A stretch of 64,000 nucleotides of DNA from Nitrosomonas sp. (GCA_021582655.1 CP091135.1:2194642-2258641), one strand, 5' to 3'. Counted from the stretch's first letter, positions 18,303-27,998 are shown. The notes: generated by a model from the letters alone, not told the origin. Translations and numbers: made by a program.

Positions 18303-18945
18303 GAAAAAATTTATCCTGATTATATTATTGCTAATTCCGGCGATTACCGCTCCGGTTTTTGCAGCAACCAAAACCGTGCTGGTGTTTGGCGACAGTTTGT
18401 CAGCCAATTACGGCATTCCAATGGAAGCGGGATGGGTTGCGCTACTTGCACACCGGCTGCAGTCACATGACACTCACTACCAAATCATCAATGCCAGCAT
18501 CAGCGGAGAAACCACGCTGGGGGGACGCAACCGCATTGAACAAGCTTTAGCGGCACACCGTCCCGATATTGTCATCCTTGAACTGGGTGCCAACGACGGA
18601 TTACGCGGCGCCCCAATAAAATCGATCTATGAAAATCTGGCTGCCATTATTGAAATTTGCTTGATGCATAATGCGCATGTTTTATTGACCGGCATGCAAT
18701 TACCGCCCAACTATGGCCACACCTATACGCAAAAGTTTCAAGCCATTTTTCCAAATCTGGCGGAAAATTATTCGATAAAACTTGTTCCTTTTTTATTAGC
18801 AGGCTTTGGCGAGAAACGCGAATTCTTCCAATCTGATGGCATACACCCCAACGAAATCGCACAGCAAAAAATTACCGAGAATGTATGGGAGGTCTTACAA
18901 ACCATGGTGAATACCGACCACGTATCCACCTCGCCCGATCACTAA
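18301..18945 (+). CDS. tesA: TesA-like GDSL esterase/lysophospholipase, exported
   Basis: A 214-residue SGNH hydrolase. A signal peptide (about 1-20, core FILIILLLIPAITAPVFA) precedes the first block FGDSLSANYG with the nucleophile Ser. The second block is SISGETTLGG, the third LGANDGLRG and the last SDGIHPNEIAQ, which gives the Asp and His. TesA-type enzymes hydrolyse fatty acyl thioesters, lysophospholipids and aryl esters in the periplasm. It diverges from the ybbA-like ATPase with overlapping start codons, so the two genes share a promoter region that must lie inside each other's coding sequence. Confidence 0.93.
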   Translation: MKKFILIILLLIPAITAPVFAATKTVLVFGDSLSANYGIPMEAGWVALLAHRLQSHDTHYQIINASISGETTLGGRNRIEQALAAHRPDIVILELGANDGLRGAPIKSIYENLAAIIEICLMHNAHVLLTGMQLPPNYGHTYTQKFQAIFPNLAENYSIKLVPFLLAGFGEKREFFQSDGIHPNEIAQQKITENVWEVLQTMVNTDHVSTSPDH

Positions 18946-19035
18946 CAGGCCGCTACACCCGTATTACCGCTGCGATATTAACAGTAACAGCAGATCATGA
19001 TGGGTGATTATAACAAGTTCATCCTGCCACGCCGA

Positions 19036-20100
19036 TTATTCTCTTAAGCCACCGATAAATTCCTGCAAATCAGGCGGTAACGGCGCTTCAATCATAATGC
19101 CCTCGCCTGAGAGCGGATGAGTAAAACGCAATGTGCTTGCATGCAAAAACATACGCATCAATTTGCCGGAATTATCGACACTCGTTTTTGTAAGTCGCTT
19201 ATTTAAATCAAAATCCCCATACTTATCATCCCCGAGAATCGGAAACCCCAAGTGCGCCAAATGAACGCGGATTTGATGCGTGCGTCCGGTTTTAAGCTCT
19301 GCATCCAGCAAGCTGAACATTTTCCATGTCCTTTGCAGCGTAAAAATCGTGTGAGCCGACATCGATTTATTATCGGTTTGTTCGCTCGTGGATACCGTCA
19401 CCCGCCTTTCTCCTGAAGCGGTCACATATTTGTCGAGCGGTAATTTTACATGCTGTTTGCGGTTGCGCCATTGTCCGCTCACCATGGCGCTATAGTGCTT
19501 CTCTATCGCCCCTTCACGAATTTGCCGGTGCAACTCGACCAGTGCACTACGCTTTTTGGCCAGCATCAGCACGCCGGAGGTCTCACGATCCAGTCGGTGC
19601 ACCAATTCAAGAAATTGAGGCGCAGGATTTCGGCCGCGCAATTGCTCGATCACACCAAAGCTGATGCCGCTGCCGCCATGCACCGCAACACCGCCGGGTT
19701 TGTTAATGATCAGCAACGCATCGTCCTCATATAAAATCGACAGGGAAAAAAGACGATGGGCCGGAATCTCCGCCGATTTTGCCGGACCTTGCGACAAATA
19801 TCGCACCGGTGGAATCCTTACCAGATCACCCGGGTGCAAACGATAACTGGCGTTGATCCGCTTACTATTCACCCTGACTTGACCACTTCGAATCAATTGA
19901 TACACATGGCTTTTAGGTACATGCTTCAATCGTTTGAACAAATAATTATCGACCCGTTGATCAACACCCTCTTCCCCAACAATTTTTTCCGTTACCGCGA
20001 TAACTTTGTCTGATTTACGTTGTGCATTTTTATTTAAAGGCAATGACTTCAGAATGATGCTTCTCCAAGAAAAGTGATCCACAATTACAACAGAACACAA
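19036..20100 (-). CDS. rluC: 23S rRNA pseudouridine synthase RluC
   Basis: A pseudouridine synthase of the RluA/RluC group. An S4 RNA-binding domain (RVDNYLFKRLKHVPKSHVYQ) is followed by the catalytic domain with LVHRLDRETSGVLMLAKK, whose Asp attacks the uridine, and GRTHQIRVHLAHLGFPILGD. RluC modifies U955, U2504 and U2580 of 23S rRNA in E. coli. The first 30-40 residues are not conserved, so translation may begin downstream of 20100. As in many proteobacteria the gene is divergent from rne, with about 300 bases between them. Confidence 0.9.
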   Translation of the reverse strand: MCSVVIVDHFSWRSIILKSLPLNKNAQRKSDKVIAVTEKIVGEEGVDQRVDNYLFKRLKHVPKSHVYQLIRSGQVRVNSKRINASYRLHPGDLVRIPPVRYLSQGPAKSAEIPAHRLFSLSILYEDDALLIINKPGGVAVHGGSGISFGVIEQLRGRNPAPQFLELVHRLDRETSGVLMLAKKRSALVELHRQIREGAIEKHYSAMVSGQWRNRKQHVKLPLDKYVTASGERRVTVSTSEQTDNKSMSAHTIFTLQRTWKMFSLLDAELKTGRTHQIRVHLAHLGFPILGDDKYGDFDLNKRLTKTSVDNSGKLMRMFLHASTLRFTHPLSGEGIMIEAPLPPDLQEFIGGLRE

Positions 20101-20396
20101 ACTTATATTTTGAACTTTATGTAAAATCTGTTACCTTAAATAAGGCTAAAAGAGTCGAAAATAAGATTAAAAAATAGACTTTAATCGTTATTAGCTCCAA
20201 GATTAAACAAAAATAAGCCCAAAAATAAGCCGAATAACAAAATACCAAAATTACACTACTCAGTGGTATATAGTTGATAAATAAGAATTATAACAAAACT
20301 TTCCGTAAGCGCCCTCGTCATTTCAACTACGTATACAAAAAATCTATCTCAGAAAATAGGGATAGTGTAATTCGATAAAACACGTAAGGTTTGTAA
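20101..20396. promoter_or_regulatory. AT-rich divergent rluC/rne control region and rne leader
   Basis: About 300 bases, strongly AT-rich compared with its neighbours, containing two nearby copies of AAAAATAAGCC. The rne start follows a long upstream region, as in E. coli, where the rne 5' leader mediates autoregulation by RNase E. I cannot assign promoters with confidence. The regulatory role is inferred from position and the known behaviour of rne. Confidence 0.5.
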
Positions 20397-22877
20397 ATGA
20401 AACGAATGTTATTTAATGCAACCCAACCCGAAGAGTTGCGCGTTGCCATTGTCAATGGTCAGACACTGATCGACCTTGACATAGAATCAATCAGTAAGGA
20501 ACAACGTAAAAGTAATATCTACAAAGCTGTCATCACTCGAATTGAACCAAGCCTGGAAGCCGCGTTTGTGGATTACGGCTGTGAACGCCACGGTTTTCTT
20601 CCTTTTAAGGAAATTGCATCCTCCTGTATAGCCAAACACGGCGAAGTAAACGGCCGCATTCAGGATTTACTCCAGGAAGGTCAGGAATTAATCGTACAGG
20701 TGGATAAAGACGAGCGTGGCAACAAAGGTGCCGCACTCACCACGTATATCTCACTGGCCGGCAGATACCTGGTTCTCATACCCAACAATCCGAACAGCGG
20801 CGGTGTATCGCGCCGCATCACCGGCGAAGAGCGCAATGAATTGCGTGATGTCATCGCACAACTCGAAGTGCCTGAAGATATGAGTATTATTGCTCGTACC
20901 GCGGGTATAGGACGAAGTACCGAGGAATTGCAATGGGATTTGAATTATCTGACGCAATTGTGGTATGCCATTGAAGAAGCGGCGAATAATCAAGACGGCG
21001 TGTTCTTGATTTACCAGGAAAGCAGCTTGGTGATACGCGCCATCCGTGATTATTTCAGCCAGGATATCGGTGAAATTTTGATCGATAGCCGAGATATTTA
21101 CGAACAAGCCAGCCAATTCATGGCGCACGTAATGCCGGCCAATGTCGATCGGCTTAAATTTTATCACGACGATGTTCCATTATTTTCACGCTTTCAGATA
21201 GAACATCAGATTGAGACCGCATATTCGCGCCATGTATCGTTACCGTCAGGCGGGGCCATCGTCATTGATCACACCGAAGCGTTAGTATCAGTCGACGTCA
21301 ATTCGGCACGCGCCATTCGCGGCCTGGATATCGAACACACCGCGCTAAACACCAACCTTGAAGCAGCCGATGAAATCGCCCGCCAATTGCGCTTACGCGA
21401 CTTAGGGGGATTGATCGTCATCGATTTTATCGATATGGACTTGCAGCGCAATCAACGTGAAGTGGAAGCCCGCTTGCACGAAGCGCTGCGGCAAGACCGC
21501 GCACGTATTCAAGTCGGCAAGATCTCACGCTTCGGTCTACTGGAATTGTCCCGGCAACGCTTACGCCCATCGCTAGGCGAAAGCAATTACATACCTTGTT
21601 CGCGCTGTCAAGGCACTGGATTTATTCGAGGCACCGATTCTTCGGCACTGCACGTGCTAAGAATCATCCAGGAAGAGGCGATGAAAGAAAATACCAGTGC
21701 ATTGCATGTGCAATTGCCGGTCGATGTCGCCACCTATCTGCTCAATGAAAAACGCGCGGAAATTTATGATATTGAAATGCGCCAAAAAATCAATATCATC
21801 CTAATTCCGAACATTCATATTGAAACACCTGCTTATAACGTGGCACGCATTCGTCATGAAGACGCAAAAGCCAATGAGAATGTCGTCAGCTACAAATTGG
21901 TAGAAAGAAGCCAGGATGAAAGCAATTTAATCATTAATGAACAAAGGAATAAACCGGTACGTCCGCAAGCGGCGGTACGAGGTATCACACCTTCCCAGCC
22001 TGCTCCAATGCGGGAAGATAAACCTCGTGATGCATCACTGATGGAAAAATTCTTCAGTTGGTTCAAGCCAACCAGCTTTGAAGAAACCAAAACAGAATTA
22101 ACCGGAAAGCCGCAAACCGTCGCAGAAACCGCGGAAGTACCGCAAGAGCGCGGTGCCCGTGCACGCGGGGGACGTCGATCGAGAAACCGGAACGAGCGAA
22201 ATAAAGAAAGTACCGCTCATAAGCCAAACAAGTATGCTGAATCAACCGATAAGACCGATGTCGTTTATTTGCAAAGCAACCCGGAACACAGCGGATCCGA
22301 AGCAAAAGAAGAATACCCCGACAACACTGAAACCGCGTTTGCCAACGATTTAACCGCGACAGAAAAAGAGCACACTGAAGACGAAGGTAAATCCGCGGTC
22401 CGCAAGCGTTCGCGAAGACAGCGTGGCACTAGGCACCGCGATCAATCGGCACAAGAAAAAACCGGACAGGAAGATACCAGTCCGGAAAACCATGCACCTG
22501 CCAGCCATTTCACGCAATATCCTGCCGATCCGGCTGCCCCGGCATCCCAAAATCCGTCACCGGCAATTGCCGGTATGGAAACCGTCCCGGTGCCTGACCC
22601 AAGGCCTGCAGAAGTGAAACAAGAAAAGCTCTTCTCTGAACCGCAAGAGAATGATCAACCTGTCACAGCGGATAAGGCACAATCTATCGAACCGACTCCA
22701 AGAATCAGGGAACTCCCCGATTTTACTCAATCGGGGTTGGTTATGGTTGAAACACCCCCGGAGAAAGTGGGTGTAGCGACTGAAGAGACCGCTCCCCCGA
22801 AGCGTAAAAGAAGGAAAGTTAAAGAGGCTGTATCGGCATCGCCGGAACCACTGGTACAAATTGAAACACGGGAATAA
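20397..22877 (+). CDS. rne: Ribonuclease E
   Basis: An 826-residue RNase E, the endonuclease that starts mRNA decay and processes rRNA and tRNA. The N-terminal half has the S1 domain (YKAVITRIEPSLEAAFVDYG), the DNase-like core with SVDVNSARA and LIVIDFIDM holding the catalytic aspartates, and the zinc-link cysteines in PCSRCQGTGF. From about residue 530 the protein is charged, low-complexity and probably disordered (arginine-rich segment near ARGGRRSRNRNER, then Glu/Pro/Lys stretches), as expected for the scaffold that binds RNA and other degradosome proteins. It is shorter than the E. coli enzyme (1061 residues). It is divergent from rluC. Confidence 0.95.
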   Translation: MKRMLFNATQPEELRVAIVNGQTLIDLDIESISKEQRKSNIYKAVITRIEPSLEAAFVDYGCERHGFLPFKEIASSCIAKHGEVNGRIQDLLQEGQELIVQVDKDERGNKGAALTTYISLAGRYLVLIPNNPNSGGVSRRITGEERNELRDVIAQLEVPEDMSIIARTAGIGRSTEELQWDLNYLTQLWYAIEEAANNQDGVFLIYQESSLVIRAIRDYFSQDIGEILIDSRDIYEQASQFMAHVMPANVDRLKFYHDDVPLFSRFQIEHQIETAYSRHVSLPSGGAIVIDHTEALVSVDVNSARAIRGLDIEHTALNTNLEAADEIARQLRLRDLGGLIVIDFIDMDLQRNQREVEARLHEALRQDRARIQVGKISRFGLLELSRQRLRPSLGESNYIPCSRCQGTGFIRGTDSSALHVLRIIQEEAMKENTSALHVQLPVDVATYLLNEKRAEIYDIEMRQKINIILIPNIHIETPAYNVARIRHEDAKANENVVSYKLVERSQDESNLIINEQRNKPVRPQAAVRGITPSQPAPMREDKPRDASLMEKFFSWFKPTSFEETKTELTGKPQTVAETAEVPQERGARARGGRRSRNRNERNKESTAHKPNKYAESTDKTDVVYLQSNPEHSGSEAKEEYPDNTETAFANDLTATEKEHTEDEGKSAVRKRSRRQRGTRHRDQSAQEKTGQEDTSPENHAPASHFTQYPADPAAPASQNPSPAIAGMETVPVPDPRPAEVKQEKLFSEPQENDQPVTADKAQSIEPTPRIRELPDFTQSGLVMVETPPEKVGVATEETAPPKRKRRKVKEAVSASPEPLVQIETRE

Positions 22878-22898
22878 GAAACCACCGACGATTCCCCC

Positions 22899-22924
22899 GA
22901 TCGATAGGCCATCATTTATCGATC
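22899..22924 (+). terminator. Stem-loop just after rne
   Basis: A perfect 8-bp inverted repeat GATCGATA / TATCGATC with a 10-base loop, 21 bases after the rne stop. There is no U-tract, so it may terminate weakly or protect the mRNA end. Confidence 0.4.
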
Positions 22925-23174
22925 ACCATTGATCCTGTCGGTTGAAGTTTACATGCGATGTTTTCACATGCGGATCATGGAAGGATTTCTTGACGCACTG
23001 GAATGATTGTTCGAACTTCCGCATACGTTCGATTGCTGCAACCTGCTTTTGGTGCGTGCCGATACTTTTGAACCGATAGACGACAACAGTACCCGTTATT
23101 AAACGGAGCGGTTTCAAGGTTAGGACACAGTAACCGAGACATCAGTCGCACCAGCTTTCCTCCGGGAAACAATC
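22925..23174. other. Region between rne and the ygfX-like gene, possible small minus-strand frame
   Basis: A 64-residue open frame on the minus strand (22923-23117) has a protein-like, basic composition, with the stretch FEQSFQCVKKSFHDPHVK. It lacks a clear ribosome-binding site and I do not recognise it. It could be a small gene following the ygfX-like gene or a decayed one. Confidence 0.25.
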
Positions 23175-23624
23175 TCAATGCTTTACACGTGCTTTCCACC
23201 GCCACTGCAGCCATATACGCAATTTTCGGAATACTTCAACATCCAGGCTGTCGGACAGTATCACGATGCTGCGCGACAGCCACTTTCCTTCCGGTCGATA
23301 GAAAATCACCGTGAGGTAAGGCGTTACAACAGTACTGGCCAGCAGATTGCCATTAATAACCGCACCGGCGCGGGTCGTAATAACGCACGTCATATTTGCG
23401 GTAAGTGTAACAGCCGCTACCGCGGCGCTTGACGTCAATAATGCATCCTGACGCAGATAATGGATCAAGCTGAGAATCAACAGCACGGTAATCGCCACCT
23501 TAACCCAAAATGATACCGCCAGCGGCCATAACAATCCGAATGCCACCAAATGCATCACGCACAATAACGCGGCAAGCCGACCGGAAGATCGGCATTTGAA
23601 AGTCAGCACAGGATTAGCGTTCAT
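23175..23624 (-). CDS. YgfX/CptA-like small membrane protein
   Basis: A 149-residue protein with two closely spaced hydrophobic helices near the N-terminus (about 20-57), then a soluble beta-rich tail containing VVTPYLTVIFYRPEG and a terminal segment SDSLDVEVFRKLRIWLQW. That order matches the YgfX (CptA) family, in which the tail motif D(S/A)L...RxLRxxLRW is typical. In E. coli ygfX lies beside sdhE and close to ygfZ and has been described as affecting cell-division proteins as part of a toxin-antitoxin pair. Here it is divergent from ygfZ and no sdhE is next to it. The assignment is by motif memory and genome context. Confidence 0.65.
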   Translation of the reverse strand: MNANPVLTFKCRSSGRLAALLCVMHLVAFGLLWPLAVSFWVKVAITVLLILSLIHYLRQDALLTSSAAVAAVTLTANMTCVITTRAGAVINGNLLASTVVTPYLTVIFYRPEGKWLSRSIVILSDSLDVEVFRKLRIWLQWRWKARVKH

Positions 23625-23683
23625 GATCCATTACTGAAAAGCAATATCGTATAATTTGTTTCATTTTTTCACAGCAACCCGGT

Positions 23684-24730
23684 ATGAATTCAGCTTGGCA
23701 AGCCTACTTGCGTGATCGTCACGCCGCTTTTGATCACGATACCGTCGTACATTTCGGCAATCCCGCCGAAGAGCGTCGAGCGACGCGGCACGAAACCATT
23801 ATTACCGATCTTTCGTCATTCGGTTTAATCCGGTTTTCCGGCGATGACGCTCGAGATTTTTTGCAAAATCAACTGACGTGCGATCTACGGGAAGTCGATA
23901 TGCAAACAGCGCGATACGGCAGCTATTGCACACCCAAAGGACGAATTCTCGCCAATTTCACGTTATGGCAGCACGCCGATAGCTTGTTAATGCAATTGCC
24001 GCTCCTTTTGGTCGCTTCGATACAAAAACGCTTATCGATGTATGTGCTGCGCGCCAAAGTGCAATTAACCAATATCAGCGACGATTGGATACAAATCGGT
24101 TTGGCGGGCACCGCAGCCGTAGCGGTGCTTGAAAAAATCGGCGGCGCAAAAAACACCGCCTATCGGCCCTTCCAAATCGTCGAGCAACAGGAAATACGGG
24201 TGCTATGTTTATCCCCACAACGTTTTGTGCTTATCACAGCGACACACAACGCGCCTATGTTATGGGAACGGCTCAACCCGTATACCCGACCGGTCGGTGC
24301 GGATTGCTGGGAATGGCTGACAATTCACGCCGGGATTCCAATCATTCTGCCGCAAACGCAAGAACAATTTACCCCCCAAATGGCCAATCTGGATGCTTTG
24401 GGCGGCGTCAGCTTCAAAAAAGGCTGCTACCCCGGCCAGGAAATTGTGGCGCGCACGCACTATTTAGGAAAGCTCAAGCGCCGTATGTTTCTCACCCATA
24501 TCGCAACCGAAGAAACCGTCAATCCGGGCGACTTGCTGTATAGCAAGGACATGGCGGATCAACCCAGCGGGATGATCGTCAATGCGGTGCATACACCTGA
24601 TGGCGGAACCGATGCACTGGCTGTCATTCAGCTCAGCAGCGTGGAAGCGCACAATATCCATTGGCGATCCTTGCATGGTCCCGCCTTAGTCCTTATGCCG
24701 CTACCGTATCCACTGGAACCGGCCGTTTAA
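23684..24730 (+). CDS. ygfZ: Folate-binding protein YgfZ
   Basis: A 348-residue member of the YgfZ/GcvT-like family, which uses tetrahydrofolate to help build or repair certain iron-sulfur clusters. The diagnostic motif KGCYPGQEIVARTHYLG near residue 245 includes the conserved cysteine, which separates YgfZ from GcvT. The GcvT-like fold shows in FSGDDARDFLQNQLTCDLRE near the N-terminus. It is divergent from the ygfX-like gene, and the hemJ gene converges on it. The start ATG follows an AT-rich stretch; no strong ribosome-binding site is visible. Confidence 0.92.
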   Translation: MNSAWQAYLRDRHAAFDHDTVVHFGNPAEERRATRHETIITDLSSFGLIRFSGDDARDFLQNQLTCDLREVDMQTARYGSYCTPKGRILANFTLWQHADSLLMQLPLLLVASIQKRLSMYVLRAKVQLTNISDDWIQIGLAGTAAVAVLEKIGGAKNTAYRPFQIVEQQEIRVLCLSPQRFVLITATHNAPMLWERLNPYTRPVGADCWEWLTIHAGIPIILPQTQEQFTPQMANLDALGGVSFKKGCYPGQEIVARTHYLGKLKRRMFLTHIATEETVNPGDLLYSKDMADQPSGMIVNAVHTPDGGTDALAVIQLSSVEAHNIHWRSLHGPALVLMPLPYPLEPAV

Positions 24731-24822
24731 TGCAACCGTTTTTTGTCGCCGTGAAACACCGCGAATCCCGGCCAGTAAGGCTATCCGCCACTGTCCAACC
24801 GCATGTCGTCAAATTGCGGCAT

Positions 24823-25263
24823 TCACAAAACCCCGGCAAACCATTGCGCCAAATCGGGCTTGAGCACCACAAGGATGACCACGACGAAAAGCATTACTAC
24901 CGGAAATTCGTTGAACCAGCGGTAAAACACATGACCGTGCCGGTTAGCGTCGTTTTTGAACGCAGCCACGAATTTTCCGCAGCAGTAATGGTAGTAGATC
25001 AGTACCAGTACCAACGCAAGCTTGGCGTACAGCCAATCGCCTGAAAACCCGTACCCCAGCCAAAGCCATACACCGAATACCACGGTCAGTACCGCGCCAG
25101 GTGTCATGATGCCGTAATAGAGTTTACGCTCCATAGTCTTGAAGCGTTCATTCCCTGGTTGATCCTCACACATCGCGTGATAAACGAACAACCGCGGTAA
25201 ATAAAAAAGCCCGGCGAACCAGGTGACCATAAAGATGATGTGCAGTGATTTAATCCAAAGCAT
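24823..25263 (-). CDS. hemJ: Protoporphyrinogen oxidase HemJ
   Basis: A short four-helix membrane protein (about 146 residues) of the HemJ/UPF0093 family, which oxidises protoporphyrinogen IX in heme synthesis. The family opening LWIKSLHIIFMVTWFAGLFY with the conserved His is present, followed by FYLPRLFVYHA, GDWLYAKLALV with the conserved Lys, and FNEFPVVMLFVVVILVVLKP at the end. I chose the ATG just before LWIKSLH because family members begin there; a frame-compatible ATG at 25284 adds seven residues. No ribosome-binding site distinguishes them. The cytochrome-like CopD family is the nearest alternative. Confidence 0.88.
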   Translation of the reverse strand: MLWIKSLHIIFMVTWFAGLFYLPRLFVYHAMCEDQPGNERFKTMERKLYYGIMTPGAVLTVVFGVWLWLGYGFSGDWLYAKLALVLVLIYYHYCCGKFVAAFKNDANRHGHVFYRWFNEFPVVMLFVVVILVVLKPDLAQWFAGVL

Positions 25264-25355
25264 GGCAGTATCAACGGTTAGCATGAAAATTGTTATGATA
25301 GCGGGCTTGTGAATTTCGCACTACTTTTTACCGGCAATTCCGACTACCCAAACCG

Positions 25356-27026
25356 GTGCAAACCGACGAATCCATTCAAATGACCGATATTTGGCACAAA
25401 CCACTTATTTTATCCGACACCGACCGGCCGACCGCAATTGATGATTTTCATCCTGCGGAAGATAATTTCGAAGCCATCGATCCGAAAACTTTTATTGCGA
25501 TAGAAGCGCAATCGCTATTACAGACCGTCGATCGGACCGTCACCGAAGCGGGCCGCCTTGTTTTATACCGTTCCATCACACACCCGGGATATGATGCACA
25601 AGTACTGCGACAGAAACAGGCGGCATTGCAAGAAATCGAAACCGATACGGCGTTATTGTCCGCACTGACCCGATTCATCGAGAACGCGGCAAGCGGCGAA
25701 AGATCGTTGAAGCATTTGCTATACGGCGAATTCGCCGGTGGCCTGGCAACCGAGGAACCGGCCAGTCGTACAGACAAGCTCGAATTCGGCGGATACGGCT
25801 ACCGCCAATACCGGGACGGCACACAGTTTGCCGTCGATCTGGTGACAAATGCCGGCGCAATTCCTGCACCGCAATCCGATTATTTGCGCAGCTTGCGAGA
25901 CGCGATACTCACGTTTGGCCAATCGCGTACTTACGCACTGATGAAAGGGCCGGTTTTTACCACAGGCGGCAAATTTAAAACCCGGCAGGAAAAATCATGG
26001 TTCGATCTCTATCTCCGCTTCAATCCGACATTATTCAAGCTACTGCCCACATTGATCTTTTTTGCGGCAGCCTACGGCATTTCATTGTTCTTTGAAATAC
26101 TGATGCCCGGCTTCAAAGCATCGTATTTCAGTTACGGGCTTTTGGCGCTGACCGTACCTGTCTTTCCGATTATCCTGCTGGCGATGGGCGTGTCCGACCG
26201 GGATTCGGCAATTTATCCGCTGCGCAAGCAATTCCGGGAAAGCCCGGAACTGTCGCGAGCCATCGAAGCGCTGGGCATGCTGGACGAATTATTGTGTTTT
26301 CACCGTTACGGCAAAGCATGTCCGGGCGAGAAAACCTTACCCGTCATTCTGGATGACGAGCAACACCGACTGATTGCCAGCCAAGCCAGAAACCCGCTAT
26401 TAATCGAAACCATGCCGGATTATGTGCCTAACGACATCCAATTGGACCCATCCGGCCGCATTCTGATTATCACCGGCCCCAATAGCGGCGGTAAAACCGC
26501 GTACTGCAAAACCGTGGCGCAAATCCAATTACTCGGACAAATCGGTTGTTACGTGCCTGCTGTCGCGGCGCAGCTGGTGCCGGCGACGCATATCTTTTAC
26601 CAAGTACCGGACCCCGGCCAATTAAGCGCCGCCATGGGGCGGTTCGGCCACGAACTGGCACGAACCCGTGAGATATTTTTCAATGCCACGGCACGCAGCC
26701 TGGTAGTACTGGATGAATTATCCGAAGGTACCACATTTGAAGAAAAAATGACCATCTCGGAATACATCCTGAAAGGCTTCCATCAGCTCGGCGCCAGCAC
26801 TTTGCTGGTCACGCACAATCATGAATTATGCGAACGACTGCAAAATGACCGGATCGGGCGTTATCTGCAAGTCGAGTTCGCAGCAGGGGAGCCGACACAC
26901 CGGCTGATCGACGGCGTCTCCAAGGTCAGCCATGCAGACCGGGTGGCGCACGCCATCGGATTCAGCCGCCAGGACGTGGAAGCGCACTTGGAGCGCCAGC
27001 GGAGAAACGAAGGAAACGCTGATTAA
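25356..27026 (+). CDS. MutS-like ATPase with two transmembrane helices
   Basis: A 556-residue protein whose C-terminal part is a MutS ATPase: Walker A GPNSGGKT (374-381), Walker B LVVLDEL (449-455) and LLVTHNHELCE. The middle (about 40-220) resembles the MutS clamp/lever helices, and two hydrophobic helices at about 229-247 and 258-278 are unusual for mismatch-repair MutS. The mismatch-recognition and connector domains are missing. It belongs to the poorly studied membrane-associated MutS homologues, so a role in mismatch repair should not be assumed. Start is GTG at 25356 or ATG at 25380. The last codons and stop (GCTGATTAA) lie inside a MITE-like repeat. Confidence 0.8.
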   Translation: MQTDESIQMTDIWHKPLILSDTDRPTAIDDFHPAEDNFEAIDPKTFIAIEAQSLLQTVDRTVTEAGRLVLYRSITHPGYDAQVLRQKQAALQEIETDTALLSALTRFIENAASGERSLKHLLYGEFAGGLATEEPASRTDKLEFGGYGYRQYRDGTQFAVDLVTNAGAIPAPQSDYLRSLRDAILTFGQSRTYALMKGPVFTTGGKFKTRQEKSWFDLYLRFNPTLFKLLPTLIFFAAAYGISLFFEILMPGFKASYFSYGLLALTVPVFPIILLAMGVSDRDSAIYPLRKQFRESPELSRAIEALGMLDELLCFHRYGKACPGEKTLPVILDDEQHRLIASQARNPLLIETMPDYVPNDIQLDPSGRILIITGPNSGGKTAYCKTVAQIQLLGQIGCYVPAVAAQLVPATHIFYQVPDPGQLSAAMGRFGHELARTREIFFNATARSLVVLDELSEGTTFEEKMTISEYILKGFHQLGASTLLVTHNHELCERLQNDRIGRYLQVEFAAGEPTHRLIDGVSKVSHADRVAHAIGFSRQDVEAHLERQRRNEGNAD

Positions 27027-27146
27027 TTCGGCGAACGGAATGAAGCGCAAAGCGTACGGAACATAGCAACCGAAGCCTGCAATAAGATAGGTAAGAAAGC
27101 GCGCTAAAAACGATTGTCTCGCGCAGCCAATCGGTCAAGGCTTCCT
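27011..27146 (+). repeat. MITE-like repeat copy at the 3' end of the MutS-like gene
   Basis: The left end is AGGAAACGCTGATTAATTCG, the middle includes ACGGAACATAGCAACCGAA and AATAAGATAGGTAAGAAAG, and the right end is AAGGCTTCCT. The left end overlaps the last codons of the MutS-like gene and provides its TAA stop. About 136 bases long. The right terminus is diverged from the inverted left end. Confidence 0.8.
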
Positions 27147-27247
27147 GAATTGTTTGCATAAAGAATTTATACATTTGCCGCCATGTCGATTCACGCGGCT
27201 ATCGCTATTTCCGGTAGAATACGCCATTTGATTTTTGAGAGGTTTCC

Positions 27248-27925
27248 ATGTATCGCTTAGCGCCCAGCATTCTTTCCGCCAACTTCGCCAAACTCGGTCA
27301 AGAAATCACCGATGTGATCGATTCCGGCGCGGACATCATACATTTCGACGTAATGGACAATCATTATGTCCCGAATTTGACCATCGGCCCCTTGATTTGC
27401 GAAGCCATCCGGCCGGTCACCAATGCCGTGATCGATGTGCATTTGATGGTCGAGCCCGTCGATCGCATTATTCCGGATTTCGCCAAAGCGGGGGCGAATA
27501 TCATTTCTTTTCACCCGGAAGCATCCAACCATATCGACCGCACCATCGGCTTGATCAAAGAACAAGGCTGCAAAGCGGGTCTGGTGTTTAACCCCGCCAC
27601 CCCGCTGCATTATTTGGATCACGTACTCGACAAACTGGATTTGATTTTGATCATGTCGGTCAATCCCGGCTTCGGCGGACAGAAATTCATTCCCGAAGCA
27701 CTGAACAAGCTCCGTGCCGCCAGAAAGCGGATTGACGCCAGCGGCAAGGACATTATGCTGGAAATCGACGGTGGCGTTAAAGTCGACAATATCGCAGAAA
27801 TCGCCCGTGCCGGGGCCGATACGTTCGTCGCGGGTTCCGCCGTCTATCACGCCGGCAAGGACTCCGATCCACACCGTTACGACAGCATCGTCGCCGCCTT
27901 CCGCGCCGAACTGGCGAAAGTGTAA
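27248..27925 (+). CDS. rpe: Ribulose-phosphate 3-epimerase
   Basis: A 225-residue TIM-barrel enzyme that interconverts ribulose 5-phosphate and xylulose 5-phosphate in the pentose phosphate and Calvin cycles. The family motifs are [48 protein letters not shown] and EIDGGV. GAGAGG precedes the ATG. It opens the conserved beta-proteobacterial order rpe-gph-trpE. In an autotroph it would serve ribulose regeneration as well as nucleotide synthesis. Confidence 0.97.
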   Translation: MYRLAPSILSANFAKLGQEITDVIDSGADIIHFDVMDNHYVPNLTIGPLICEAIRPVTNAVIDVHLMVEPVDRIIPDFAKAGANIISFHPEASNHIDRTIGLIKEQGCKAGLVFNPATPLHYLDHVLDKLDLILIMSVNPGFGGQKFIPEALNKLRAARKRIDASGKDIMLEIDGGVKVDNIAEIARAGADTFVAGSAVYHAGKDSDPHRYDSIVAAFRAELAKV

Positions 27926-27998
27926 TTTTTCGTTTATTGCCGACACAAAAATGAATCACACATCTTCTTCAAGCAGCGGAAAATTTCTGGATAAAACA

